64,000 nt of DNA from Ramularia collo-cygni (taxonomy: Eukaryota; Ascomycota; Dothideomycetes; Mycosphaerellales; Mycosphaerellaceae): contig NW_019716269.1 in the NCBI RefSeq assembly GCF_900074925.1, positions 8,450 through 72,449 on the forward strand, written 5' to 3'. Below, one piece after another: positions 1-10,911 of the stretch. The notes under the pieces were generated by a model, which searched no databases, had not been told where the DNA came from, and worked only from the letters and a program-made list of their open reading frames with translations. The number at the start of each line of letters is the position of its first letter. Positions within the stretch are counted from its first letter, which is position 1. Both the position numbers and the translations under genes were made by a program.

Positions 1-2400
1 GAGAATCCCTGTTTCTAGATAGGAAATTTTCCTAAGGTCTAATTGCTTTCTTTGCCTTTCCTAGCTATAGACAATCTTGTACAAAGTGTTATCTATTGCA
101 GAGGAAGCATGTTCTTGTCCTTCTAAAGGCTGCTATTGCAAAGTCCTCCCTATAATNGAGGTCCCTTGCTTCCTAAGATTTAAGGATAAGTAGGATCTAT
201 TTATAGTTCCTAGTAAGCATTAGCTAGGCTATAATTGCATTCTTAGTTAATTCAAACTTAGGAGGGAGTGCTAAAAGAAGGATCCTAATTTTCCTTTTAG
301 GTTCTTTTATATATAACTCCCTTTTATTAACCTCTGCAATCCTCTTTNCTATTAAACTAATCTATACCTAGGCTAATCTTACTATGTCTTCCTCTCCTAT
401 TCTAAAGTTCATAAGTTGTTATACTATTAACATAGTATGTACTATAAGCACCTTACTGTACTTCTTCTAGAGGAAGAGCCACATTTTAGCAGCTATCTTT
501 GTATCTATTAATAATTAAATCTTATCTGCTTTATCTAAGCTAACTCTTAATCTTAGCTTATACCTACACTTGGCATTCTCCTTTTAAAAGTTTAGCTAGC
601 TAGCTATTCTTGCAACCCTAGCATCTAGATTAAGGAGTAATGAATTATCTAGGTTAATTAATCCCTTAATGTTATAGAAGATGCCTTTTCCTTCTAGGTT
701 GTCCCTCTGTAGTTTAAACTATCTTTTCTAGTTCTCTCTTGTTAGGATTAGAATCCTAATATAGGTCTAACTGNCCTTCTCTTCCTCTATTTTAGTATNT
801 AAATAGCTTAGTCCTGCTAAGGCTTTAGTNNTAAAGTAAAGGGTGTGTGTGTGTTTTAAGGCTTTGGATTTAGAGTCCTCTACTCCTTATAGCTGTTAGA
901 TAATCCCTTAGTCCTAATAGTTAAATGTTCTAAACCCTTAGGAACTAATCTGTCTTCTGTGTTTTCTTCTTATCTAACCTGCTATTAAAACTCCTAGTAG
1001 TGCAAGATAAGGTACTAGAAACTAGTGTCCTTTCTGTGTTAGCTTTATAAGGTAGGAGAAACCTTTACTACTTTAAGGTTAAGGTCTTTTTNCCTTCGGC
1101 AAACCCGGGCTTATAACCTGTTAAATATTAGTCGGAGGTTCGCAGAATTTTAGGGGTGGAGTATAAGAGTATCTTGATCTTTAACTGGCTTACTGTCTCC
1201 GATAGGCAGTACTTAAAAGTAGGAACTAATGTGTTAATTTAGTTTGTTATCTAGAGATGTGTCTCCATCTCCTAAGAAGAGATTTTACCCCACATAGAGT
1301 TATGTAACCTTGTGGCCACTTGGCTCTCTGTTATATCAGATGTACAGCTATTCCATAACTGCACTTTCCAACAAAAACCTTACTTAAGCTCTCTATATAT
1401 ACGCCGATTACTCGCACTAAGAGTAAAAGTAGTAAATAGAAGGCCGACAATATACTAGTATCTTCAAAAAGAAGAAAGTAAGTAGATAGGAGTAATATAA
1501 AGAGCGAGCTCTTCAGTTANGTACTAGCTATACCTATACTAGAACGCTAAACTTAGCGTGTATACGCTATACGTTTTCTCGTAAGTCGCGGCTACTACGA
1601 GAGATAGCCTTCCTTCTGTATCGAGCTAGTAAATATAAGGACGAGCCTTAGGAGCGTAGCCTTTGCTAATTGTTTAGCACCCGTAAATATTCTCTTAGAA
1701 TCCGTGTCACGGTTGAGAACGGACGAGAGCGTGTCAACGTTTTGATATTAAATCACTCGACGAAGTCTCTAAGAGAGCGCGAGAAGTTCGCGATTAAGTA
1801 CTTTCGAAAGTCCGGGAGCGGGAGCGGGGTACGGGAGCGGGAGCGGGGAAGTCTAGGGAAGTCCGGGGAAGTCCGGGGTTCCCGTCCCGTAATAATCCGC
1901 GACGCAACTTATTTTCTTATATCGAACCTGTTAGTTTAATGTAAACCTTAGCCGAGGTTCTTTCTATTTACACTACTTATCTATGATATTAGATGTCCTT
2001 AAGAATCCTACTATACGTCGTTTACCTATAACATAAAGCTTATTAGCTCCGTAGCGGTAATAGTTATAAGTGAATGACTAAAAGTAAGGATAAGTAAAGT
2101 TAAAGATAAACAACAGCTATAACGTAGCTACCTAACAAATAAGGACTAGGAGTACGCTATATAAGCTAACACTATAAGAGCTTGTCTAGTGTTCGCTTTT
2201 AATTCAATTAAATTGACGTATAGATAACTTCTAGCTAGTAGGACGTGTTCTAGAGCACGGGCTATGTATAACAAATTCATAAACTCCGTACTTAATAGTA
2301 GTAGCCTTACGTTTCTACTAGGTACCGTCTTAATTACGCTACGCTTCCCGTTCGTTTAAAGGCCCTATTTGGGTATTTCGGGCCGCCGTTTCCGAATAAT
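1..2400. repeat. AT-rich, gene-free, RIP-like degraded repeat DNA
   Basis: This stretch is strongly AT-rich, full of TpA steps and short CTAG/TTAG words, and closed by stops in all frames apart from one short ORF over a G-rich island. No family motif survives. The composition changes abruptly to gene-like DNA at about 2.4-2.5 kb. In Pezizomycotina such blocks are usually transposons mutated by repeat-induced point mutation (CpA to TpA). That origin is inferred here from composition only. Several isolated N bases fall in this block. Confidence 0.65.
1811..1879 (+). repeat. G-rich hexanucleotide island, predicted G-quadruplex
   Basis: Inside the AT-rich block, a G-rich tract repeats GGGAGC-like units. 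From 1814 to 1848 it contains six G-runs of three or four separated by 3-nt spacers (AGC or TAC), which fits a canonical quadruplex pattern. It is followed by imperfect AAGTCCGGGG repeats. The 89-aa frame over it (1670-1939) looks incidental. Confidence 0.6.
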
Positions 2401-2401
2401 C

Positions 2402-2458
2402 TTCAATCCTACTCTAGTGCTAGTAGGATTGAAAGCAAGATTGAAAGCAGGATTGACA
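2402..2458. repeat. 12-bp inverted repeat plus short direct repeats at the AT-rich boundary
   Basis: A perfect 12-bp inverted repeat (2402-2413 against 2422-2433) with an 8-nt loop is followed by three near-identical AGGATTGAAAGC-like units. It sits exactly where AT-rich DNA gives way to gene-rich DNA. It may be the decayed end of a mobile element, but no target duplication was identified. Confidence 0.45.
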
Positions 2459-2661
2459 ATTCACTTACTAGCCGAAGACACTCTTCGCTCGGTTTTAGCG
2501 TGAAACTCAAATCTCAATTACAATTGAATACTAGACAAGCCCTAAACAGTAATCTATATCATGGTCATCGCATTGACTTATCTCTCTTTGGTCTCCACGT
2601 TAGCGTACACGGTGCATACCAGCNCAATTCAGCGCAACCTTTCGCTGGTCCGCTGAACGCC

Positions 2662-4204
2662 CTAGTCAAGCACAACGACATCTGGGCAGAAGCCCGCGAT
2701 CATCTCATTCAGCATGTCCGTCATGAGAAACCGAACAAAGTCCTCCTTTCCTCTATAGTGCTCCGGCAATGGTGGTGTGCGCGCAAGTATCTCCTTCCAA
2801 ATCCTGTGAATGACCTCAAGTTTTCGGCAGCTGGCCCGACTCATGACAAACCTCACCTGACTTATACTTGCTTCTCCCGCCCTGAATGTCGTGCTACGGC
2901 AGATCATCCCATGTATCGCTTCTTCGGGAGGTAGCTGAACTGCTCTCTTCTTTTTGCTACACGGGGTGGGCGCGAGGCCGCATTTTGGGTGGCGCCATCC
3001 AGGTGGATATGTGGGACCGTGGTCTATGCCGGCGATGTTACTCTCGGCTGCTTGAGATACGCCTCGCGTGGAGCGAACGTTGCGAGTCGAGAGGGAAAGG
3101 TCATCTAACGGCACCTATCAGCTTTGGATCCACGAGACGCAAGCACCGTATGAAAGCGCATCAGACTGACCATCAGAAGCCTCCAACTTCCTCTTGCGAC
3201 ACGAGTGTACGGCACTTTCGTGCTCTACCCTGCCATCGCTGGCATGTTCACTCCCCTGGTCTTGGTCGGGATTCTGGAGGAGAGGGGCATATGCGATCAT
3301 GCTGGCGTCTTCGTGACGTTCGCAGGTGCGCCGCGTCTCGGCCTTGCCTAGAAAGTTTTAGCGTTATGCTGTTGTGTCTGATGTCGATGGACTCACTACT
3401 AGCGTGAAAATCGCAGGTGTCGTTGGCTGGTCCGAAAACACAGCAGGCGCAAGCACCGCCAGAAATGTCTTCTCGAACGACGCATTTCTCGAAAGGAGCG
3501 GATCCCTTGGCACATCGTGTGCACGGCACGCTCTGCTCGACTCCTGTAGCATAGATCATACCAGCCTCTCTGTCTCGAATGTTCCATACGTCAAAGGTAG
3601 AAGATTTGGCAACGAAGGTCTTGCTAAATACTAGATCTCGGACATCCGGCAGAGAAATGATGTGCCTCATCTCCCGCGTAATGCCGGCATGGCCCTCAAG
3701 CCGTTTTCGCAGCCAAACGTTATATGCCGCGGTGTTTTGTGGGACGAAAGCGTCGTTCGAGGGAGTCGTCTGCAGCAGGACGAGAGCTGTAATCGGGGCT
3801 TTCGGCAACCGCTCCTTCTGCGCCTCCTTCTCCTCGAACTCCATGATTCTCTTTTGAGCGTCGATCAGGCCAGTGGAGCGAGTCAGCCATATAGGTTTCC
3901 ATCTCACGGATGTCAGGTCTGTTTCCAGATCGACAACATGCGACCGGNGCCTCAAGTCTCTGTTGTCTATTTNGACGATGGGCTTGCCGTCAAAGCTCTG
4001 CCTCACGATGTGTCCCTGCAACGTGGATCTTGTAAGGGTGGCTCGAAACCACTCCTCTCCGTGCTCTTGCTCTTGCTCTTGCTCTCCTTCCCAACGACGA
4101 GTGACTCTTCTCACTTTGAGATCGCGCAGCTTGGGCACTGGCGGGAGCAGACGACCTTCCCTCTTTCTTTTTCGCTTGTCTTCGGAGGTGCTGTTCTTTT
4201 GCAC
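2662..4204 (-). CDS. Family B1: DUF3716-like protein with chromo-like N-terminus (5' end unresolved)
   Basis: The inferred model has exons 3397-4204 (continuing upstream), 3171-3347 and 2662-3104. Introns are 3348-3396 (GTGAGT...CTAG) and 3105-3170 (GTCAGT...TTAG), and all phases agree. The N-terminal part is lysine/arginine-rich and then chromo-like. A block reading roughly SLPDVRDLVFSKTFV follows. The cysteine cluster PCTRCAKG-APFEKCVV-GGACACC resembles the fungal DUF3716 motif. The last exon carries a conserved C-terminal domain (QVRFVMSR...LNEM...CPDVVVLD) that also ends B2 and B3. No ATG is available in frame at the 5' end. The open frame reaches back past GTG at 4204 to a stop near 4.28 kb, so an upstream exon is likely. 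It is divergent from A1. Function is unknown; a nuclear or chromatin role is only suggested. Confidence 0.65.
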
Positions 4205-4716
4205 CTGAGATGATGGCTTTTCGAGGCTTGCGGAGTGTGGGCATCCTGGGGCAGGTGTGGAAGTCGGCGCTGCTAGCGGTCAGCTTTACCCTCAAGCTGA
4301 GAGATCATCTACGGGTCATCGCGAACCTCGAGGCGGAGCTGGCTGAGACTGAGCAGTTCTTTCCGTGGCTAGTCCAGGCCGATCCGGCTGCTGTGACGGC
4401 GTGTGTCGTGCGCCATTGAGAGGGGTACAGCGTGCGGCACTGCTACTTCGCAAGCGATTGAAAGCTGCCGCCGGAGTGCGATGCGGCGAGAGCATTGCTC
4501 AGAGACATGGAACGAGATGGCATTGGTGGTGATTGAGTTGAGAGATTCCCGTGCTCTCGCGTCAGCCACGCGATGCGGGGCTTCCGGCTCATTCCCGAAA
4601 CTCTGCGACGTGCCTTTGAACTTCCGAGAAGCACGCATTGGCCATTGGCACTTCACTTTGTCTCACCTGTCCTAGACGGATCACCTTCACTACAAACTCG
4701 TTGGCTTTCAATTGCC
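4205..4716. promoter_or_regulatory. Divergent intergenic region between B1 and A1
   Basis: This is the shared 5' region of a head-to-head pair, so it probably contains both promoters. The missing first exon of B1 may lie here. A CTGAC branch-like motif followed by TAG/CAG acceptors occurs near 4.27 kb on the minus strand. No recognised operator was found. The A1 frame is open upstream to 4573. Confidence 0.4.
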
Positions 4717-7185
4717 ATGGCCCCGAAGCGTCGCAGCAATGGTGATGGTAACACTTCGCCACCGAAGAGGAACAAGACTGGTGGCCATCCGCCAGCAGCA
4801 CCGAACGAAGACGCTGAGATCGAGGCCACCAACGCCATACAGACCAGTTTGCAGGGACGGCCGCTTCAATTCGACCATGAACATGAGATCCGACGTGCAA
4901 ACTCCATGCGACATTCGCTCCAGCAAGGCCCATCGCAGACACCTGCGCCGGAAAAAGCCCGCCGGGAAGGTTCGATTCGCATCAAGGAAGAGAGTCTCGA
5001 TTCGGACCACGCGCCAACAGCTCCTTCAGGCGCCGACAAGCACCATCTTCGTCATTCTCGACCTCATGCTCCCACGTATGGTGACGATAACCAGCAGGAC
5101 TTCTTACTTCCTCGGACGGAACAAGACATCGCAACCGAGATCGAAACCGCCGCCGGTATACTACAAAAGTATGGTCCCGATCACATTTTCTACATGCCCG
5201 CAATCCAAGTACTCCGACATGTGTGCTTTCCCACCCATGAGTTGCAAGTTCGTACCGTCGCTAGCAAGCTCGTTGAACACGGCTTGCACATTGACAAAGT
5301 GCACGAGGTCGCAATGGTTCTCCGGCAACTAGCACCAAGCGGTCTTTCCCTTGATGAGGCTGCAAATTCTCTCAGAGACGTGTACCAGCTGGACAGCGTC
5401 CTCACAACGCTTCAGGAAGGAGCACCGGACGGGCAGATTCAAGCTCAGCTCCATTCCTGGCGGGAAGAACTCCACAGCCAGCAGGACGTCATAGTCGGGA
5501 TTGCCGACTACGCTAAGACGTCGAGATCAGTAGCGCCTGATCGAGACTTCGGCAACGCGGTCTCTCAAGTGACTCGCAGTGGAAGTGTACTCATGTCGGG
5601 TGGCCTCCCGAACGATGTCAAGGTTGAAGAAGAACCTACTCTTGAAGGTGAGGGTCCAGACGATTTCATTAGCGATCGAAACAACCCTGGTTCACAGGAA
5701 GAAACCATCCGACAACAACGCATCGACAAGTTCAAGCAGAAATTCCCGCGGGTGATCGACGTTCTGCTTTATCATCTGAAGGAAGTATGCGAGGTAACCG
5801 CTGATTTGCAATCACTTCCGTGGTTCAAATGCCGCAAGGTCGCGATCGATCATTTTAGCGAGACACCGGATATGCAACGCGGAGAGTGGAAAGCTCTCCA
5901 TGATCAGCTGCTCAGAGGCGAGAGCAATCCACTCGACCGTCCAGCAGGAGTGGAATTACTAGGTCGACATGGATACCTGGATCGGCTCAAAGAGACTGTT
6001 GGGCATGAAGATCCTCAGCAGAGCACGTCGTTGGCCACTACCGGCGGCCGGACTGAAACGCCCTCTGCTGATGTTCCTCTGGACCTCAGCAGCTTGTCAC
6101 TAGAGGAGCTGGAGTCTCAATTCCCCACGAGGCGCAGCTTGTTCCTCTTCCAGGTTTTCGAGGCTTCGATATCTGCCGGTATCCCCTTGAATCGCCAAGA
6201 CTGCGACCAGCAAGCTCAGGAGTTCTGGGGTAGCTTCGAGCGTGAAGAGAAGAAGATTTGGTCTCGGCTACGGAACGCTTTGCTGGCAGACGGCCCTGCT
6301 ATTAGAAAGAATTGGTCGGCAGCGGCGTTGCTGTCTGAACATGGTTTGCCAGGAGCATTGGCGCCTACGGCCAGAGACGAAATTGCACCAAGTGGCGACG
6401 GCAGTGTAGAACGGTCGGACCAAACAGTTCATACTCCCGATTTCATGGTCATTCCACGGGGTAAACAACAAGCGCGATGGAAGACGGATTTTCTGGCCTT
6501 GCCGTACCAACGACATTCCGATTCTGCTTCGCGCCTCCAGTTCGTGATAGGCACGCCTGGCTGTCCTATCACAAAACGCCACGCAAAGGAATTTCGTCGG
6601 GCCATCGCTACGCAGCTCGGCTTGAAATTCAAAAGTGTGGGCCAAGTTGTTCAGAAGCGGACTTTTTCGGTCAGGGTTGAGTCTCCCGAGGCGGCGCAAG
6701 CGGCTCTCGGCAAGAACAGAAGTGTCATCTGTCATAACCACGGTGTCTTTGCCGAGCGCATTCCGGACAGAGACCCGCAAATCTTCCTCTGCGACTTTCA
6801 TGACCAGCAAGTGGACGACGCGGAGGTTGGTGTTGGCGTCTACGCCCTGTTCAACTGGGAGGTAAGTAAGCATCGTATCGAAGTCCTGAAGTATCCANGC
6901 AATCGATACCTGATCTGCTTCTCGGAACCAGTGCAGTTCCTTCGGTTGTACGTCAGGATACGCTTGCCGCAAAAACAGGTTTGCACTGCGCGTTTTCAGC
7001 CAGTGGACACCAGCATCGATCAGAAATGTCCTGTTTGTGATGAAGTGCACGCCTGGCCGTGCAAGAGCGCAGAGGCGGTACCGGTGCCGATGTTTACGAA
7101 GCGAAACGTCCCGTCGGACGTAGTGACTGCTCGATCTGCTCGCTACGAGTCGCGGGTCGAGAGAGTCGGTGATACTTCTTGTTAG
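4717..7185 (+). CDS. Family A1: large nuclear-type protein with C-terminal zinc-knuckle module
   Basis: This is a single-exon protein of 822 aa. The frame is open from an ATG at 4573, but the ATG at 4717 (MAPKRRS) matches the starts of paralogues A2 and A3. The N-terminus is basic and disordered, followed by helical middle segments. The C-terminal module begins with a beta-like FVIGTPG segment near residue 607 and ends in C771-x2-C-x3-H-x3-C782. Spacing is shorter than the classic CCHC knuckle. A2 and A3 share this order of parts, though the sequences are highly divergent. Two successive alpha/beta segments before the knuckle could be RRM-like. It pairs head-to-head with B1. Function is unknown. 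Confidence 0.75.
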   Translation: MAPKRRSNGDGNTSPPKRNKTGGHPPAAPNEDAEIEATNAIQTSLQGRPLQFDHEHEIRRANSMRHSLQQGPSQTPAPEKARREGSIRIKEESLDSDHAPTAPSGADKHHLRHSRPHAPTYGDDNQQDFLLPRTEQDIATEIETAAGILQKYGPDHIFYMPAIQVLRHVCFPTHELQVRTVASKLVEHGLHIDKVHEVAMVLRQLAPSGLSLDEAANSLRDVYQLDSVLTTLQEGAPDGQIQAQLHSWREELHSQQDVIVGIADYAKTSRSVAPDRDFGNAVSQVTRSGSVLMSGGLPNDVKVEEEPTLEGEGPDDFISDRNNPGSQEETIRQQRIDKFKQKFPRVIDVLLYHLKEVCEVTADLQSLPWFKCRKVAIDHFSETPDMQRGEWKALHDQLLRGESNPLDRPAGVELLGRHGYLDRLKETVGHEDPQQSTSLATTGGRTETPSADVPLDLSSLSLEELESQFPTRRSLFLFQVFEASISAGIPLNRQDCDQQAQEFWGSFEREEKKIWSRLRNALLADGPAIRKNWSAAALLSEHGLPGALAPTARDEIAPSGDGSVERSDQTVHTPDFMVIPRGKQQARWKTDFLALPYQRHSDSASRLQFVIGTPGCPITKRHAKEFRRAIATQLGLKFKSVGQVVQKRTFSVRVESPEAAQAALGKNRSVICHNHGVFAERIPDRDPQIFLCDFHDQQVDDAEVGVGVYALFNWEVSKHRIEVLKYPXNRYLICFSEPVQFLRLYVRIRLPQKQVCTARFQPVDTSIDQKCPVCDEVHAWPCKSAEAVPVPMFTKRNVPSDVVTARSARYESRVERVGDTSC

Positions 7186-7601
7186 AGAACGCGAAGGGAT
7201 GGGCTGGAGGGAGGGCGGCGCAGATTGCGATGAATAAGGGAAACACTTCAAGCGGTGTGCCCGTGTGTGGGTGCAATGTGGGAATGCGAGAAGATATCTA
7301 GCCTGGCTCGGGGGTGGTGGGCTGACAGCGGAGAGAAGGTTACTGTTCAGTGAAAACGAACCCGTACTTTCTACCTCACATGCTCCGGCCACATCGTAGC
7401 CAAAACGTCGCCAACGTTGCTGTTGTCATTGTTCCAAATATCCTGACGTTTCCAAGCATACTCTCCGGTCGTATGCCACTCTCGACGGCAATACAACAAC
7501 ACATGAATCGCCGCGGCAATCGTAGCCCCCATACAGGCATTTAGCGTTCGACAATCCTCAGCGATGTATCTCGCAAGATCTCATCTGGAAGATCCTCCTC
7601 C
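7186..7601. other. Short 3'-3' intergenic gap between A1 and B2
   Basis: The 3' ends of A1 and B2 face each other here. Nothing beyond presumed 3' UTRs was seen. A 374-aa antisense frame (6268-7392) overlaps A1 but looks like a shadow. Confidence 0.5.
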
Positions 7602-9915
7602 TCAGTCATCAAGCGTCAGATCAATGAACCCAACATCCGCCGGACAATGCGCTCGCACATACTCATTGAGCTTGCTAGTGTGGTGCGACAAAAGGGCGTA
7701 CTTTGTGGCGTGCTGTCTTCCTGGTCTTGCTTGACATTCCTCCCACGCCATGTGAAGCTCTCTGGCATAATAGCACGGCAGACGACTGACGACGTATCGC
7801 ACCTGCTCTTCCGTCGCTTCGCCTTCCACTTCGAACTCGTGGTTGCGATAGACGATACTGGCAGATTCCGTGGGGAGACGGTCTGGAGTGCCGTAGATTT
7901 CATGTCTGCACGGCACGTGCATCCCAGGGCATTCTTCGTGCGAGAAGACTGGGATGTTGTCTGAATCGTCCTCGTCCATGACATCGAGAGGCCGAGCGAA
8001 ACTTGAACCGGCGGAGGAAGATGGGCGTTGAACCATCGACTTTTCTTCTTTGCTAGTACTCGAGCGTGGAGAACGTCGCTTTCCGGCTTCAAAGGAAGAC
8101 TTGCGTTTCCGACTGCGTAACACACGTGCTGGTGTAGATCGGGCAGTAGTCGATGTTGCCGAGTTCTGTAGCTGTAGGTCGCCAACATCAGAGGGTTCAG
8201 AATCTGTGGGATTCTGGAGAGCTCGCTGATTCCGCCCTTGGGGCTCGATCGAAAAACGTTCGGATCCGAGCTCAGGTGAACCGCCGCCTCCGCTTTGGCC
8301 ACTCACGGCTGAAGGAGAAGTTGGAGGAGTGCGGCTGGAACCGTTGCTTTCTGGCTCAACAGAGCTGCGGGTCTCGGGTCCGCGAATAGACAAGGGCGAA
8401 GATGTCATTGGAGCAGCATTCTCGTCGGCAGCATCGACGTTGCCGTCCATAGTTGGAACTGCAAGCTCCCTGAAGATTCTCACTGCGTTCATATCAATAA
8501 CAATGCCTTCCACAGCACACAAGCAGACTTACCCTTGGAGTGCAGATCAGATTCTTGCGTCTTACCAATGACAACGCTATTGACGCNGCATCTGTCCGGC
8601 GCGAGAGATTAGCACGTAGAAAACGGAGCACTTTTGACCAGATCAACCTACCCTTTGAAATTGTCTTCAAGACAGGTGCAGTAATGGAATGGCACTTGTG
8701 CTGCGTACCAAATGCAGATATTGCACAGAAGGAGGCGAGCAAACCCAGTCATGAAGACCGTTGCAGCACGAGCCATTTCAGGCGTAGACAACTTGAACGA
8801 TTTGCCGGATTCCACGAAGGAGTCCTTGAAAATCAATCGCTGTCGTAGCGGCCTATTGAGCAGGGTAACCACGGTAGTACACGGGAGTCGACCGAGTTCA
8901 CCGGAAGCAAGATGGCTCATAAGACGGTCGAGCAAGGCGAAAGTGTAGTCACTGTTCTTCTCCGGGAAGAACTCGTCTCCCTCGATATCTCGGTGCCAGG
9001 CTGGGTCGAACTCTGTCTGCGGGTCCCGATGGTTGCGAAAGGATGTCGGGTACCGCCACCAATAGTGCTTCCGCTTCTCCCTGGGGAGATGTCTCTGCGG
9101 ATCATTGGCCCTTTCCCATTCAATAACAGGGTCAAGCGCAGAAGTGAACTCCCATAGATGATGCCAAGTATCCTCCCAGGACACCACAGCTTCGTATTCC
9201 CCGGTAGTAGCATTGAGGATTGACTCTTCAACCGAAGTGACAATCCAGTCCANGCCACGATATCTCACCAAGTGATAGCCGGCTTCCTGTCGAATGTATC
9301 TGATGTCTACCGCCGTCCTCTCCCACCGCGCCTTGTAGAAGAAGACTTCGTGGACTCCCTTCCTGTTGACAATGCTGGCCAACTTCCAGTCGCGCGTTGC
9401 AAGTTCACGAATTTCTGGAGTAGGCGATCTTGGTCGAGAAACACGGCGAGGACGTCCAGTGGGTTCGTCNTCGGCTACTCCTTCCGCACCGACAGCGGTA
9501 TGGGTCGTGCGGGGAGCGTTGATAGATTGGAATGTCGGAATACGAGTGGGGCCTATACATTCGGTCAGCGCGAGATGTTTCGGTCATGCACCGGACACTT
9601 GCGTTCTTCGGCCGGCGGAGACCTTGCACGAAGTGTTACGAGAATTTCCTTCGCAGCCTCGTGCAAAGCCTTTGGAACGCCCCGCGGGCTTGGAGCTTGG
9701 ACACGGTGTCTTCGATCAATCTCGGCCTGAACGGCAGCTGCATCTATGAACGTGTGAGCTTTGACATCGTTCGTGGGAGCGCTGACCAAACCTCTGGGAG
9801 CGGTTCCAACCAGATCAGATTCATTGGCATACAAGACTCCGTCCTCGTCAATGTGTGGTCGAGCAAGCAAACGCTTGTATTCGATTGCAGGATCAAACCG
9901 AAGACGAGGAGCCAT
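7602..9915 (-). CDS. Family B2: chromo-like / degenerate DUF3716-like protein
   Basis: The first ATG is at 9915. A first intron lies near 9.55-9.62 kb (acceptor probably TATAG with a CTGAC branch point, donor uncertain). Later exons are ~9555-8652, 8591-8533 and 8482-7602, with introns 8592-8651 and 8483-8532 in compatible phases. The LATRDWKL...DTWHHLWEF region aligns with B3 and is chromo-like. The segment NRPLRQRLIFKDSFV matches B1 and B3. The cysteine cluster is reduced to LCNICIW...YCTC, lacking the first C-x2-C seen in B1. The long last exon is disordered and ends in the shared domain (EEQVRYVVSR...LNEYVRAHCP...IDL). It is divergent from A2. Function is unknown. Confidence 0.65.
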
Positions 9916-10911
9916 CAGAAGTTCTTTCGTGTGTGAAGGGGGGTAGGACAGAAGAGAGGTGCAGAAGGAAAGATATACAGCACGTCGGTGGTGCGAAGCA
10001 TTCACGCGTAAGGAACGCGTTCTACCCCAGTCTCGCGTTGTCACCAGGGTGGAACTATGTTGACGGCCACAGCGGTACCGCCTCTGCGTCGCTGTATGTC
10101 ATAGTGGGTCTCCGACAGCGGACGACCGGCATCTTGAGTGCTCTGAGAACGGATGCGAATCATGAACTTCACTGCCGGGAAGCTGTAGCGGCTAGCCCCA
10201 ATCCCCGATATCCAAAGAGTCAGGGGACGCATTGAGCATGCATGGGTATTCTCAAGGCCCGGGAGGCCGCAAGCGTCCGATGCACAGGAACACAAGGGCC
10301 TGTGATGCATCTGCGCTACTGCAATTACTGCGGGCCCTGGCAAGAATGGGACAGGTATCATGGCTGACCATGCAAGCAGTGGATGCCCAATAATGGTGAC
10401 AATGTTGTTGCAAAATCAATCCGTGGAAGAGAGTGCCGGAACGGTGCCTCGACAACTGTGCTGAATACACATTGGAGCTCATAAACATCGACATGGCCGT
10501 CAGAAAAGCATGGTGGATTCCAGTTACTTTCGCCAAGATTTCGAGCACACGATGGCGGATGCCAATTTGAGACATGTCAGCAGAGAGTTGAACAGGGAGC
10601 CTCCTCAAGAATGCCTGCGTGTGCGACTTGATGATACCTGTCACAATTTGAGCCCTGACCGCCATGACCATGCCCACTCTCTTCCCTGCGACGGAAGCCG
10701 ACGAGGTTGGGATGTGGATTCGTCGGAAGTTTCGCGTCCAGAAAAGCGACACCAGCAGCAGTTATCAGAGTCCAAGTGCTCCCCGTGGATGTTACAGCTG
10801 AAGTCCAAGTCGTTCCTACCTCTGAGCTTTGAGCCTTCCCCGCCGTTTTACGCCAATCCCAAAGGAGAAGTCCTCCGGCTTCCGCCCCGTACCTTACCCC
10901 ACACATCAAGC
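9916..10911. promoter_or_regulatory. Divergent intergenic region between B2 and A2
   Basis: About 1 kb separates the start codons of this head-to-head pair and presumably holds both promoters. The A2 frame is open back to an ATG at 10510, so a longer N-terminus is possible, but paralogue alignment argues against it. No specific site was recognised. Confidence 0.4.

Noticed and set aside
1670..1939. 89-codon frame in the AT-rich block
   Set aside because: It exists only because the G-rich island lacks stops; Arg/Glu/Gly-rich composition follows the repeat, no family features.
2500..2934. 144-codon plus-strand frame
   Set aside because: Antisense to the last exon of B1, whose protein is supported by homology with B2 and B3.
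6268..7392. 374-codon minus-strand frame
   Set aside because: Antisense to A1, which is supported by two paralogues; the minus frame has no recognisable features.
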